In this document: one piece after another, positions 1 through 8,734 of the stretch
Numbering within the stretch: the first letter of the stretch is position 1
How the letters are laid out: each line of letters begins with the position of its first letter
NCBI RefSeq assembly: GCF_001262605.1
Contig: NZ_LGTC01000001.1
Location: forward strand, 496,001-560,000
Direction: 5' to 3'
Length of the DNA: 64,000 bases
Source: Pseudobacteroides cellulosolvens ATCC 35603 = DSM 2933
GTDB lineage: Bacteria; Bacillota; Clostridia; Acetivibrionales; DSM-2933
The notes under the pieces: generated by a model
What the model saw: the letters and a program-made list of their open reading frames with translations, nothing else
Databases searched by the model: none
What the model was told of the DNA's origin: nothing
Made by a program: the position numbers and the translations under genes

Positions 1-832
1 TCCATGAGCCTGTTGCATGGCTTGGATCTACTACTATTGGCAGGTGGGACAATTCCTTGACAAGAGGAATTGCACTTATATCAATTGTATTTCTTGTAGC
101 AGTTTCATAAGTACGAATGCCTCTTTCGCATAGTATAATATTAGAATTACCGGCAGCCATGATATATTCGGCAGCCATAAGCCATTCTTCAATTGTAGCA
201 GCCAAACCTCTTTTTAATAAAATAGGTTTATTAGTGAGGCCTACTTCATGAAGCAGCTTGAAGTTTTGCATATTTCGTGCACCAATTTGAATTATGTCAG
301 CATATGACGCAATAAGATCTACATCACGGGTATCTACTACTTCAGTTACCAGTACAAGTCCTGTTATATCTCTTGCTTTAGCCATTATTTTTAGACCGTC
401 TTCTTCAAGGCCTTGAAATGCATAAGGAGATGTACGCGGCTTAAAGGCACCACCCCTTAAAATTTTTGCACCCGATTCCTTTACTTTTATTGCAGTTCCA
501 ATATATGTTTCTTCATTTTCTATGGCACAAGGTCCGGCCATTATAACTACTTCCTTACCGCCTATTTCAACATCTCCAACTTTAACAACCGTTGGCTCCT
601 TCTTGAGCTCTTTACCTGCAAGTTTGTAAGGCTTCATAATAGGCACAAGACTCTCAACACCAGGCATATTGGAGATATCCTGGGTATTTAGCAATCTCTT
701 GTCACCAATTGCACCAATAACTGTTTTGATCTCCCCAAATATAGGGTGAGTTTGAAAACCAAGATCTATAAGCCTTTTTTCCACTTCATCAATTTGATCC
801 CTGGTTGCATTTGAATTCATAATTATAATCAT
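1..832 (-). CDS. aroF: 3-deoxy-7-phosphoheptulonate (DAHP) synthase, 3' end cut by window edge
   Basis: Catalyses condensation of phosphoenolpyruvate with erythrose 4-phosphate, the first step of the shikimate pathway (cytoplasm). About 277 codons are visible; the family (AroA type I-beta, with an N-terminal regulatory extension of about 70 residues) is usually near 338 residues, so the C-terminus lies left of the window. Reading leftward, the protein starts [13 protein letters not shown]; the catalytic barrel shows [16 protein letters not shown] and, near the edge, [13 protein letters not shown], both signature segments. The ATG ending at 832 is chosen because AGGAGGT lies 7 bases upstream; an ATG 7 bases earlier is out of frame. 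Expression is expected to be controlled by the T-box leader directly upstream. Identification is firm; which aromatic amino acid inhibits the enzyme cannot be told. Confidence 0.95.
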   Translation of the reverse strand, partial: MIIIMNSNATRDQIDEVEKRLIDLGFQTHPIFGEIKTVIGAIGDKRLLNTQDISNMPGVESLVPIMKPYKLAGKELKKEPTVVKVGDVEIGGKEVVIMAGPCAIENEETYIGTAIKVKESGAKILRGGAFKPRTSPYAFQGLEEDGLKIMAKARDITGLVLVTEVVDTRDVDLIASYADIIQIGARNMQNFKLLHEVGLTNKPILLKRGLAATIEEWLMAAEYIMAAGNSNIILCERGIRTYETATRNTIDISAIPLVKELSHLPIVVDPSHATGSW

Positions 833-883
833 ATTTCATACCTCCTGTTTATTATAATTTCCAATAAAATAAAAAATTCCTGT

Positions 884-1160
884 AAAATAAAAAACTCTTC
901 GTCCTTGAAAGGACGAAGAGTAGCTTCGCGGTACCACCTTAATTGGCAAAAATGCCCACTTAATATGTACGGGATAAACAACGTGTACTATCCGATACAC
1001 TTTTCCCTTTAACGGAGGAATAACCGATCCAGCCTACAAGTAAACTAATACCTTCAACCGATAACTCAGAGGGGAACTTCAATTATTATGCATTTCCGGG
1101 CTCTCACCAGTTCCGGATCGCTGCTAATGCCTTTTATAATTTACTCATCCTCGTCACAGT
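884..1160 (-). promoter_or_regulatory. T-box riboswitch leader of aroF
   Basis: Read on the minus strand, the leader begins with a stem I arm near 1155-1144 (GACGAGGATGAG), carries the GGTGAGAGCC stem I motif, and contains the conserved T-box AAGGTGGTACCGCG at 940-927. This is followed by a strong intrinsic terminator (stem ACTCTTCGTCC, 921-894) with a U-rich tail ending about 40 bases before the aroF ribosome binding site. Uncharged tRNA should stabilise the antiterminator. The best specifier candidate is TTC (Phe) at 1076-1074 in the segment GAAGTTCCCC. T-box identity is secure; the specifier assignment is tentative because the specifier loop was not folded. Confidence 0.93.
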
Positions 1161-1207
1161 ATTTGACACAAACAATTTTAAAGCAATAATTGTAAATTAT
1201 TTTTTAT

Positions 1208-1237
1208 ATACTATCATAAAATATTGTCCCATGTCAA
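1208..1237 (-). promoter_or_regulatory. Probable sigma-A promoter for the T-box/aroF transcript
   Basis: On the minus strand a perfect TTGACA (1237-1232) is followed 18 bases later by TAGTAT (1213-1208), placing initiation roughly 45 bases before the T-box stem I. Spacing and position fit; no experimental support. Confidence 0.55.
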
Positions 1238-1415
1238 TGAGAATTTATAATAAAAAATTAATAATGGAATGAAATATATAGAAATTTTTTATTTTTGTAC
1301 ACTGAAATTATATGAAATGTACGAATTTTATATTATGATATATATAGAGAGAGAAATTAAGAGCAGTTATTTTATGCTTTTAATATAGATTATTTAGAGT
1401 AGGGGGTTATAACTT

Positions 1416-4400
1416 ATGAGAAAAGAAATTGGACGAAAGGTTATGCTAAGTAAAAACCGAGTAGTTCTGTGGGCTTTATCTGCTTGCCTTGTTTTTGGAC
1501 AGGCTTTAAGCGGGTTGGCAGCATCAGCAGCTGGTGCATCACCGGTACCTTTGCCATCGGCTGTTGGATGGGAAAAATGGGACTATTTCAATTATGCAGA
1601 AGCAACACAAAAATCGCTTTATTTCTATGATGCAGAAAAATGTGGGCCTGGTATTACAGGAGGAAAGATTGAATGGAGAGGTGACTGCCATTTGGAAGAT
1701 CAAATGATTCCTCTCAAAAATACCACTCTCAGCAAGAGCTTTTTGGAAAAGTACGGCAGTATCATTGATCCGGATGGCGACGGCTTTATTGATGTGCATG
1801 GTGGTTACCATGATGCAGGCGACCATGTAAGGTTTGGACTTCCCCAAGCGTATGCAGCTTCTACAATTGGATGGAGTTATTATGAATTCAAGGATGTCTA
1901 CAAGGAACTCGGAGAAGAAGAGCACATAATTGATTTAATTAAACTATTTACAGACACGTTTCTAAGAGCGTCATTCCTTGATAAAGACGGCAATATGATT
2001 GCTTTTTGCTTCCAGGTAGGCGATGGTGATCAGGACCATACATATTGGGGACCGCCTGAACTATATCCAAAGAATCTTATTGCTACAAGACCGGCAAGAT
2101 TTGCTACTGCTGAAAAACCCGGCAGTGATGTATGTGCAGGAACGGCAGCGGCACTGGCAACTTCATATATGAATTTTAAGGATACTGAACCTGAGTATGC
2201 TGAAAAGTGTTTAAAATATGCAAAAGCTATGTATAAGTTTGCAAAAACATACAGAGGTATGGCAGATAGCGGTGGATATTACGGTTCTGCTTATGATGAT
2301 GATGAACTTACATGGGCAGCTGCATGGCTTTATGAATGTACAAATGACATGAGCTACATTAATGATATTGAATCTGCAACAGCTGACGGACTTTATACAG
2401 GATACTTGAAAAAGATAGTACGTGATAACAATAACAACACATGGCAAAATATATGGACTCACAGCTGGGATGCTGTTTGGGGCGGAGCTTTCGTGAAACT
2501 TGCGTATTTGTTCCCTGAACATGAAAGATTTGATTACTTTGCAAGATGGAATACTGAGTATATGTCAGGCGGTGTGATAAAGCACGAGGATCCTAAAGAT
2601 GGTACATATATTGAAACATCACCTACCGGATATACTATGTTAAACGGTTGGGGATCAGCCCGTTATAATACTGCTATGCAGTTATGTGCACTGGTATACC
2701 AAAAATATAACCCTGAGAGAACAGATTTTGGTGCATGGGCAAAGAGCCAAATGGATTATATCATGGGAAGAAATCCTATGGGGTATTCTTATATTGTAGG
2801 ATACGGGCATGAAAAGGGGTTGCCTTTTGTACTGCATCCTCACCACAGAGCTGCTCACGGATCAAAGACACTCAATATGGATGATCCTCCTCAACACAGA
2901 CATATATTATGGGGGGCACTTGCAGGAGGCCCAGATAAAAACGATTATCACTTGGATGTGACTACAGATTATGTGTATAATGAGGTTGCAGTAGATTATA
3001 ATGCAGCTTTTGTAGGAGCGGCTGCCGGTTTGTATAAGCTATATGGTAAGGGACAGAAGCCCATACCGAATTTCCCTCCAAAGGAGCCGTCATTTGATCC
3101 ATATTATTGTGATATTCAACTGATGCAGGAAAATAAAGAGAGGACCCAGGTAACATTAAAGCTGCACAATGAGTCCAGCCAACCTCCACACTTTGAAAAA
3201 GGTATGATGGTAAGGTATTTCTTTAATATCAGTGAGCTTATCCAAAGCGGACAGTCAATTGATTCTGTAAAATTTGAGCTTTCATATGATGAGCAGATGT
3301 CACTGCAGGATAATCCTGTAAAAGCATCAGGGCCTGTTAAATGGGATGATGCCGGTACTTATTATTATGAATTTGATTGGTCAGGATCTGATATTTATGG
3401 AGACAGAGATTACCAGTTTGCTATTATCGAAAAGCAGGATGCAAATTACCAGAACTACTGGGATCCAACAAATGACTGGAGCAGGCAGGGAGCAGAAAAA
3501 GATGAATTTAAGTTAACCAAATATGTTCCGGTTTATCTTGATGGTAAATTGGTATATGGAGAAGAGCCTCCTAAACTCAAGCCAACTCCAACACCAACAA
3601 AAAATCCAAATGCAACTCCTGCAAATGATGCAAACATAAAAATATCTTACAAATGCAGTGAGGCAAAGGACATTGCTACAACCATAAGAGCATCTATAAA
3701 AATTGATAACACAGGTAAATCACCAATAAACTTATCAGATATAAAGGTACGTTACTGGATGACATCAGACAATGCACAGGGGACATTCGTTTGTGAATGG
3801 GCACAGATCGGAGAAGGAAATGTAAAAGGTACTCTCAACAAGATTGATAATCCTGTAAGCAATGCAGATACATACTGTGAAATATCATTTTCAAAAGAAG
3901 CTGGTATTCTTGCTCCAGGAGGAACAACCAACATTATTCCTTTCAGGATAGAAACAGGCAGTTCCTTTACTCAGACAAACGATTATTCATATAATGATGA
4001 TATGGCAACCGGATTAGGAGATAATACAAAAATATCCGGTTATGTCAACGGTGCTTTGAAGTATGGTACTGAGCCTGTTAAGATTAAACCTTCAGCACCT
4101 CCTGGTTATAAGATATCCGGCTACATCAATCCGGGGTTTGATTATTCCGTTGATGCATCAGATAAACTAAAAGCAGGTTTTAAGGTGGAAATACTGGATT
4201 CTCACAAATATGCGGTTACAGGCAGTAACGGGTATTTTGAAATAACCGGTGTAGAAGCAAATGATGATGGGTATACATTAGGAATCAGTAAGCTGAATTA
4301 TCTTGCAAGACAGAATATCATTACTTCTTTGGAAGCTGATGTAGAAATAGGATCGGAAGAATCGCCTTTAGCAATGTGGCCAGGTGATATGGCTAAAAAC

Positions 4401-4586
4401 GGTATACAGGACAATGCTATAAATATCAGCGATATAATAGAAATTTCAAAGGTGTTCAATTCAACACCTCAAGACACCAAATACAAAGAAGCATTGGATA
4501 TAAATCTGGATAATGCTATAAACCTTAAGGATGTTATAATTATTGCAAAATATTTTAACAAGGTTTCAAGCGATTATCCCGTGTAA
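1416..4586 (+). CDS. Secreted GH9 endoglucanase, GH9-CBM3c-CBM3b-X-dockerin
   Basis: Cellulosomal cellulase of 1,056 residues. Order: signal peptide (1-40, Ala-rich end), GH9 catalytic domain about 46-545, CBM3c about 562-720, TPTPT linker 722-738, a second CBM3 (CBM3b-like) about 740-888, an X-like beta-sandwich about 899-985, dockerin about 988-1052. GH9 catalytic residues are visible: the HDAGDH block with D133 and D136, HPHHR at 474-478, and the general acid E523 in VYNEVAVDYN. The CBM3c fused to GH9 is typical of processive endoglucanases; the extra CBM3b should bind crystalline cellulose. In the first dockerin half the calcium loop (GDMAKNGIQDNAIN) is two residues longer than the canonical loop, a feature shared with the GH9 at 59873. 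ATG 1416 is preceded by AGGGGG at suitable distance. Strongly related to the GH9 at 62352. A terminator follows at 4601. Confidence 0.95.
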   Translation: MRKEIGRKVMLSKNRVVLWALSACLVFGQALSGLAASAAGASPVPLPSAVGWEKWDYFNYAEATQKSLYFYDAEKCGPGITGGKIEWRGDCHLEDQMIPLKNTTLSKSFLEKYGSIIDPDGDGFIDVHGGYHDAGDHVRFGLPQAYAASTIGWSYYEFKDVYKELGEEEHIIDLIKLFTDTFLRASFLDKDGNMIAFCFQVGDGDQDHTYWGPPELYPKNLIATRPARFATAEKPGSDVCAGTAAALATSYMNFKDTEPEYAEKCLKYAKAMYKFAKTYRGMADSGGYYGSAYDDDELTWAAAWLYECTNDMSYINDIESATADGLYTGYLKKIVRDNNNNTWQNIWTHSWDAVWGGAFVKLAYLFPEHERFDYFARWNTEYMSGGVIKHEDPKDGTYIETSPTGYTMLNGWGSARYNTAMQLCALVYQKYNPERTDFGAWAKSQMDYIMGRNPMGYSYIVGYGHEKGLPFVLHPHHRAAHGSKTLNMDDPPQHRHILWGALAGGPDKNDYHLDVTTDYVYNEVAVDYNAAFVGAAAGLYKLYGKGQKPIPNFPPKEPSFDPYYCDIQLMQENKERTQVTLKLHNESSQPPHFEKGMMVRYFFNISELIQSGQSIDSVKFELSYDEQMSLQDNPVKASGPVKWDDAGTYYYEFDWSGSDIYGDRDYQFAIIEKQDANYQNYWDPTNDWSRQGAEKDEFKLTKYVPVYLDGKLVYGEEPPKLKPTPTPTKNPNATPANDANIKISYKCSEAKDIATTIRASIKIDNTGKSPINLSDIKVRYWMTSDNAQGTFVCEWAQIGEGNVKGTLNKIDNPVSNADTYCEISFSKEAGILAPGGTTNIIPFRIETGSSFTQTNDYSYNDDMATGLGDNTKISGYVNGALKYGTEPVKIKPSAPPGYKISGYINPGFDYSVDASDKLKAGFKVEILDSHKYAVTGSNGYFEITGVEANDDGYTLGISKLNYLARQNIITSLEADVEIGSEESPLAMWPGDMAKNGIQDNAINISDIIEISKVFNSTPQDTKYKEALDINLDNAINLKDVIIIAKYFNKVSSDYPV

Positions 4587-4600
4587 TAGTGGGTTAAGGA

Positions 4601-4640
4601 AAAAAATAGCTTGCAGCATAAGGCTGCAGGCTATTTTTTA
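4601..4640 (+). terminator. Intrinsic terminator after GH9 gene
   Basis: Hairpin with arms AAATAGCTTGCAGC and GCTGCAGGCTATTT around the loop ATAAG, followed by a T run, 15 bases after the stop codon. One G-T mismatch in the stem. Confidence 0.85.
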
Positions 4641-4691
4641 TACCTATTAATCTGTTAAATTACGGTAAACGATCTGCTATAATTCAATGGC

Positions 4692-4720
4692 TTGAAATAT
4701 TTAATTAACTATAGTATAAT
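4692..4720 (+). promoter_or_regulatory. Probable sigma-A promoter for the CBM3 protein/cheW pair
   Basis: TTGAAA (4692-4697), 17-base spacer, perfect TATAAT (4715-4720). It lies in the 355-base gene-free stretch 4587-4941 and implies an untranslated leader of about 215 bases before the ATG at 4942. Apart from this promoter and the upstream terminator nothing else was recognised in the stretch. Confidence 0.6.
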
Positions 4721-4941
4721 ATATATGTAGGAATGCTTTTCAAATCAAAAATCAGTGTATCTCTCACTTCTTAATTTCATTAAAGTCTGGATTAAGAATC
4801 TATATTAATCACATTATTGAATTGCTTTTTGTTAACATAAGATTTAATCATTGTTATTTCATAATGCTTAAAAATCATTCCAGCTATTGCTGCCTATAAT
4901 TAGATTTTGGCAAGCTATTTTGTCGTGAGGAGGAATTGTGA

Positions 4942-5811
4942 ATGTTTACAAGAGATTTAAAAAGTATGGGTATATTTTTATTGGTATTTTTAGTTTTCAT
5001 TTCCTGCACAACAATTGATGCATATGCAGATGATTCAAATAGCGTTTTTAAGACAGCCAAAACAATAAAAATTGGAGAAAGTATAAGTGCTCAATTAAGT
5101 AAAACCGCTGAAAAAGATTATTATGCATTTGTAACAAAGGCCGCCGGAAGCTATATTATAAGGTCTACAGGTGAAATTGATACTGTTGGTGTTCTTTATG
5201 ACCAAAATTTTAAAGAGATTAAAATGAATGATGAGGGGGATTCAGGAACATCCAACTTCTGTATAGTTTCAAATCTTGAAGCAAATAGAACCTATTATGT
5301 ATGTGTTTATAGTTATACAAAGGATGATACGGGCGATTATCAAATAAGTGTTGTTAAGAGCGACATGCTGATACATTCATTTAATGAGTATAGTAAAAAT
5401 GATATTATAGCCAATGTAGTAGTTTTTAACACTACCAAGGTGCCTATTAAATTATCTGATATAAAATTAAGATATTATTATACAAGTGAGGGTAATGCAA
5501 ATCAAACATTTAAATGTGATTATTCCAGCGTTGGAGAGGATAAGGTCATCGGTAAATTTGAAAATACTAATGTTAAGTCGGAAAATGCCGATACTTATGT
5601 TGAAATAATGTTCAATGATAAATCAACTGTTATTGAATCAGGCTATTATACAGAGATTAAGATTATAATTCATAACAGTGGAAGTGTAAAATATAAAATG
5701 GATAATGATTGGTCAGCTAATAGATATGCAGAAGAGTATACTATAAACAGCAATATTACCGGATATTTAAATGGGACTTTAAATTGGGGCAGTGAACCTG
5801 ATCATGAATGA
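4942..5811 (+). CDS. Secreted orphan cellulose-binding protein, PPC-like domain plus CBM3
   Basis: 289 residues with no catalytic domain and no dockerin. A hydrophobic leader (about 10-30) ends in FISC then AYADD; it could be a lipoprotein (imperfect lipobox) or cut after AYA by signal peptidase I. Residues about 38-138 resemble a bacterial pre-peptidase C-terminal (PPC) beta-sandwich (sequences around DYYAFVTKAAGSY and TYYVCVYSY). Residues about 142-287 form a CBM3, with KLSDIKLRYYYTSEG and the C-terminal GYLNGTLNWGSEP, closely matching the CBM3b of the preceding GH9. Ribosome binding site GAGGAGG lies upstream of ATG 4942. The cheW gene starts 39 bases downstream with no terminator in between, so co-transcription is likely. 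Role in cellulose attachment is inference. Confidence 0.8.
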   Translation: MFTRDLKSMGIFLLVFLVFISCTTIDAYADDSNSVFKTAKTIKIGESISAQLSKTAEKDYYAFVTKAAGSYIIRSTGEIDTVGVLYDQNFKEIKMNDEGDSGTSNFCIVSNLEANRTYYVCVYSYTKDDTGDYQISVVKSDMLIHSFNEYSKNDIIANVVVFNTTKVPIKLSDIKLRYYYTSEGNANQTFKCDYSSVGEDKVIGKFENTNVKSENADTYVEIMFNDKSTVIESGYYTEIKIIIHNSGSVKYKMDNDWSANRYAEEYTINSNITGYLNGTLNWGSEPDHE

Positions 5812-5850
5812 AAAATATAGTAAAATACAGTGTATTGGGAGGAAAAATAA

Positions 5851-6315
5851 ATGAATGAAATGCAAGTTGTACTATTTAGCCTAAATGAAATTGCCTGTGG
5901 AACGGATTCCTCGCAGGTCCACGAGATTGTAAAGTTCCAGGAAATTAGCAGAGTTCCCAATATGCCCAGATTCATAGAAGGAATAATCAACTTAAGAGGT
6001 AAAGTTGTTCCAATAGTCAATTTGAATAGACGTTTTGAATTAGGTGAAACACCTGTAACTAAGAAAACAAAAATAATTATTACTAGAATAAATGAATCAT
6101 TTATAGGGTATTTGGTTAATGAAGTTTCGGAAATAGCCAAATTTCCAGGTAAAGACTTAGAGGAGCCGTCAGAGATATTAAGGAAGATAAACAATACCTA
6201 CATTAAATGTGTTGGAATAAAAGAAGAGAAGATAACAATAATTCTTGATCTTGCCGCTATTTTGAGCGACAATGAGTTGGAAATGATTAATGGCAGCACC
6301 TTGGTAACAGTATAA
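5851..6315 (+). CDS. cheW: CheW-like chemotaxis coupling protein
   Basis: 154-residue single-domain CheW protein, the adaptor that bridges chemoreceptors and CheA at the inner membrane. Family hallmarks: FSLNEIACGTDSSQVHEIV at the N-terminus, PNMPRFIEGIINLRGKVVPIVNL, and the C-terminal ITIILDLAAILSDNE. Length is normal for the family (140-170). GGGAGG lies about 8 bases before ATG 5851. No cheA, receptor or methyl-transfer gene is nearby; instead it sits just behind a cellulose-binding protein gene, which is odd. A bidirectional-looking terminator follows. Confidence 0.9.
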   Translation: MNEMQVVLFSLNEIACGTDSSQVHEIVKFQEISRVPNMPRFIEGIINLRGKVVPIVNLNRRFELGETPVTKKTKIIITRINESFIGYLVNEVSEIAKFPGKDLEEPSEILRKINNTYIKCVGIKEEKITIILDLAAILSDNELEMINGSTLVTV

Positions 6316-6333
6316 AGTGTAAAAAATACATAA

Positions 6334-6368
6334 AAAAATTCCTTACCAGCTGTCTGTAAGGAATTTTT
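6334..6368. terminator. Terminator shared by convergent cheW and ychF
   Basis: Perfect inverted repeat AAAAATTCCTTAC / GTAAGGAATTTTT with a 9-base loop. A/T runs on both sides allow function on both strands between convergent genes. Confidence 0.85.
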
Positions 6369-6385
6369 CTTTTATTTCTAGAAAA

Positions 6386-7480
6386 TTATACATTAAACCT
6401 GAAAAGTGTAACATCACCATCATTCATAATATATTCCTTTCCTTCGGAACGGACTAGTCCCTTTTCACGGGCAGCAGCATAAGAACCGCATTCTATTAGA
6501 TCTTTGTATGCAACAATTTCTGCACGTATAAATCCTCTTTCAAAGTCACTGTGTATTTTACCTGCTGCCTGAGGTGCCTTTGTGCCCTTAATAATTGTCC
6601 ATGCCCTTACTTCGGGCTGGCCTGCGGTCAAATATGAAATAAGGCCTAGAAGCTTGTAACTAGCTTTTATCAGCTTGTCCAAACCTGACTCCGCTATGCC
6701 GAGTTCATTTAAAAACTCTGCTTTTTCATCGTCTTCAAGCTGAGCAATTTCTTCTTCCACCTTTGCACTTATAACAATAACTTCAGCACCGTCTTTTTGA
6801 GCAAATTCCTTCAACTCATTGACAAATGGGTTGGTGTCAATGGTGGACAAACTGTCTTCTGCTACATTTGCTGCGTACAGCACAGGTTTTGATGTTAATA
6901 GAAATACATCATCCATCATTTGCAACTCTTCAGGCGTGAAGCTCATAGATCTAACGGACATGCCATTTTCGAGGCTTGTCTTTATTTTTTCATAAAGCTC
7001 AATTTCCAAAAGGTATTTTTTGTCTCCTGACTTTAGCATCTTTTTGGTTCTATCAATTCTTCTTTCTATAACTTCCAAATCAGCAAAAATCAATTCAAGG
7101 TTAATGGTTTCGATATCTCTCTTAGGTCCGATTGAGCCATCAACATGGACAATATTGCCATCTTCAAAACAGCGAACTACATGAACAATTGCGTCTACTT
7201 CGCGTATATGTGAAAGGAATTTGTTACCAAGACCTTCACCTTTGCTGGCACCCCTGACGAGACCTGCAATATCAACGAATTCTATTGTTGTAGGGGTTAC
7301 TTTATCCGGATTATACATTTCGGCTAGTTTTTGCAGTCTTTCATCAGGCACTGGAACAATTCCTACATTTGGCTCTATTGTACAAAAGGGATAATTTGCA
7401 CACTCGGCACCTGCCTTTGTAATTGCATTGAACAAAGTGCTTTTACCCACATTTGGCAAACCGACAATTCCTAATTTCAT
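6386..7480 (-). CDS. ychF: Redox-regulated ATPase YchF (OBG-family P-loop protein)
   Basis: 364 residues, the standard length. The P-loop GLPNVGKST is at residues 7-15, switch/G3 segment [16 protein letters not shown] follows, and the C-terminal TGS domain ends in [17 protein letters not shown]. YchF is a universally conserved cytoplasmic, ribosome-associated ATPase rather than a strict GTPase. ATG at 7480 has AAAGGATAG upstream on the minus strand. A housekeeping gene with no obvious functional link to the neighbours. Confidence 0.97.
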   Translation of the reverse strand: MKLGIVGLPNVGKSTLFNAITKAGAECANYPFCTIEPNVGIVPVPDERLQKLAEMYNPDKVTPTTIEFVDIAGLVRGASKGEGLGNKFLSHIREVDAIVHVVRCFEDGNIVHVDGSIGPKRDIETINLELIFADLEVIERRIDRTKKMLKSGDKKYLLEIELYEKIKTSLENGMSVRSMSFTPEELQMMDDVFLLTSKPVLYAANVAEDSLSTIDTNPFVNELKEFAQKDGAEVIVISAKVEEEIAQLEDDEKAEFLNELGIAESGLDKLIKASYKLLGLISYLTAGQPEVRAWTIIKGTKAPQAAGKIHSDFERGFIRAEIVAYKDLIECGSYAAAREKGLVRSEGKEYIMNDGDVTLFRFNV

Positions 7481-7566
7481 TTATATCTATCCTTTCATTT
7501 TAAATAAGTAAGTTCCACCATAGTATTATAACATGAATTTTCCTGCGGATACAACATTACCAATTC

Positions 7567-8397
7567 TTATGGAAATACATTTTTGAGAAAGGGAAGACCG
7601 TTTTTCCATTCAAGCTGTGCAAAAGGTATACCGAATTGTCCTATTGAACCCCAATATACCGAAGGTAACTTTGCTCCCATTACTATTGCTAATAATGAGT
7701 CGCTAACCGGCAAATACAAATACATTTTATTTGAATAATCACATACCATTATTCTAAATTCATTCTCAACTTCCCAGTCAATTGTTTTTGTAAATAATAG
7801 ATCTTTAATATTCTGGTTAGTAAAATCTTCTAAAACTTTTGGGAGTCCATGATTTTCAATGTCTTCATACTTTATACCCAACTTTTCAATATGGTTTTCC
7901 AAGGCTACATAGTTTACTAGGTTATCGTTATAAACTTTATACTTTTCTCTTGAACCAAAATTACTTATCAAAGATTCAATAAGCTTATCTTTATCAAATA
8001 TCAGGCATAGGCCTTTATGATTATCTGCATAATGTGACCATAATGTCGGTTTGTTAAAACCCCTGTATATCCCTTTGTAATGGTCAGGCACATTAAATAT
8101 ATTCTCTGAATCCCGGGAAAAACATATTACTTTATGATTGTTCCGAAACTTATCAAAATAATCGCGAATTTCATGTATCTTTTTTAAAGGCTCGGAGTTT
8201 TCAACTACTGTGTGATTATCAAAAGCAGGAAAGTAGGGATGCAGTATTTGGTATTCTCTAGGATCATTTACTTCAGAAAGGGGAGACAGTCTTAATTTCA
8301 TATCTTTGAGTATACACTCCAGCCCTTTTTCAAGTGTAGTATAGTGGTAAACATATTGGTCAACTGATTTAATGTGATTATCAAAACATTCGTTCAT
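7567..8397 (-). CDS. DUF2971 family protein
   Basis: About 276 residues if started at the ATG ending at 8397 (MNECFDNHIKSVD). The open frame extends to a TTG at 8472, but the extra 25 residues are an isoleucine-rich stretch unlike the family, and no good ribosome binding site is seen for any start, so the N-terminus is uncertain. Family features: YHYTTLEKGLECIL near the start, LSPLSEVNDPREY, ICFSRDSENIF, LWSHYADNHKGLCLIFD, and a late VENEFRIMV. DUF2971 proteins are found beside mobile or stress genes; no biochemical role is assigned here. Gene is single and faces leftward into ychF. Confidence 0.8.
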   Translation of the reverse strand: MNECFDNHIKSVDQYVYHYTTLEKGLECILKDMKLRLSPLSEVNDPREYQILHPYFPAFDNHTVVENSEPLKKIHEIRDYFDKFRNNHKVICFSRDSENIFNVPDHYKGIYRGFNKPTLWSHYADNHKGLCLIFDKDKLIESLISNFGSREKYKVYNDNLVNYVALENHIEKLGIKYEDIENHGLPKVLEDFTNQNIKDLLFTKTIDWEVENEFRIMVCDYSNKMYLYLPVSDSLLAIVMGAKLPSVYWGSIGQFGIPFAQLEWKNGLPFLKNVFP

Positions 8398-8627
8398 AGG
8401 TACACCCATATAGCTTATTATTATATAAAATATAATAACCATTATATAGCTAAAAAATGTGGAAATAATCAACTAATAATTGGATCTATATGGAATTGTA
8501 GTGAAAATAAAGTCGAATAAATGATAATTGTGTCAGATTGGATATGTTATGTATTCTTATACTATAATAGAAATGTAAATGATGTTTAACTGATGTGTGT
8601 ATAGTATATATTCCATTCAGTATATCT

Positions 8628-8700
8628 ATAGAATATTGTAATACTACATTGATGTTATCCATAGGTACCATGGCTAATACGCTAGATCAAAATATTCTAT
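8628..8700. repeat. Separated 10-base inverted repeat upstream of the CBM-array gene
   Basis: ATAGAATATT (8628-8637) and its exact complement AATATTCTAT (8691-8700) are 53 bases apart, 34 bases before the start codon at 8735. It may pair in the mRNA leader or bind a regulator; given the AT content chance cannot be excluded. Confidence 0.3.
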
Positions 8701-8734
8701 TGATATAAATTAAATTTAACTTGGGGGTACGTAT

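Noticed and set aside
7567..8472. DUF2971 gene as the start of a defence island
   Set aside because: The neighbours (ychF, CBM array) are housekeeping or polysaccharide genes; no other defence-type gene, integrase or mobile element is adjacent.
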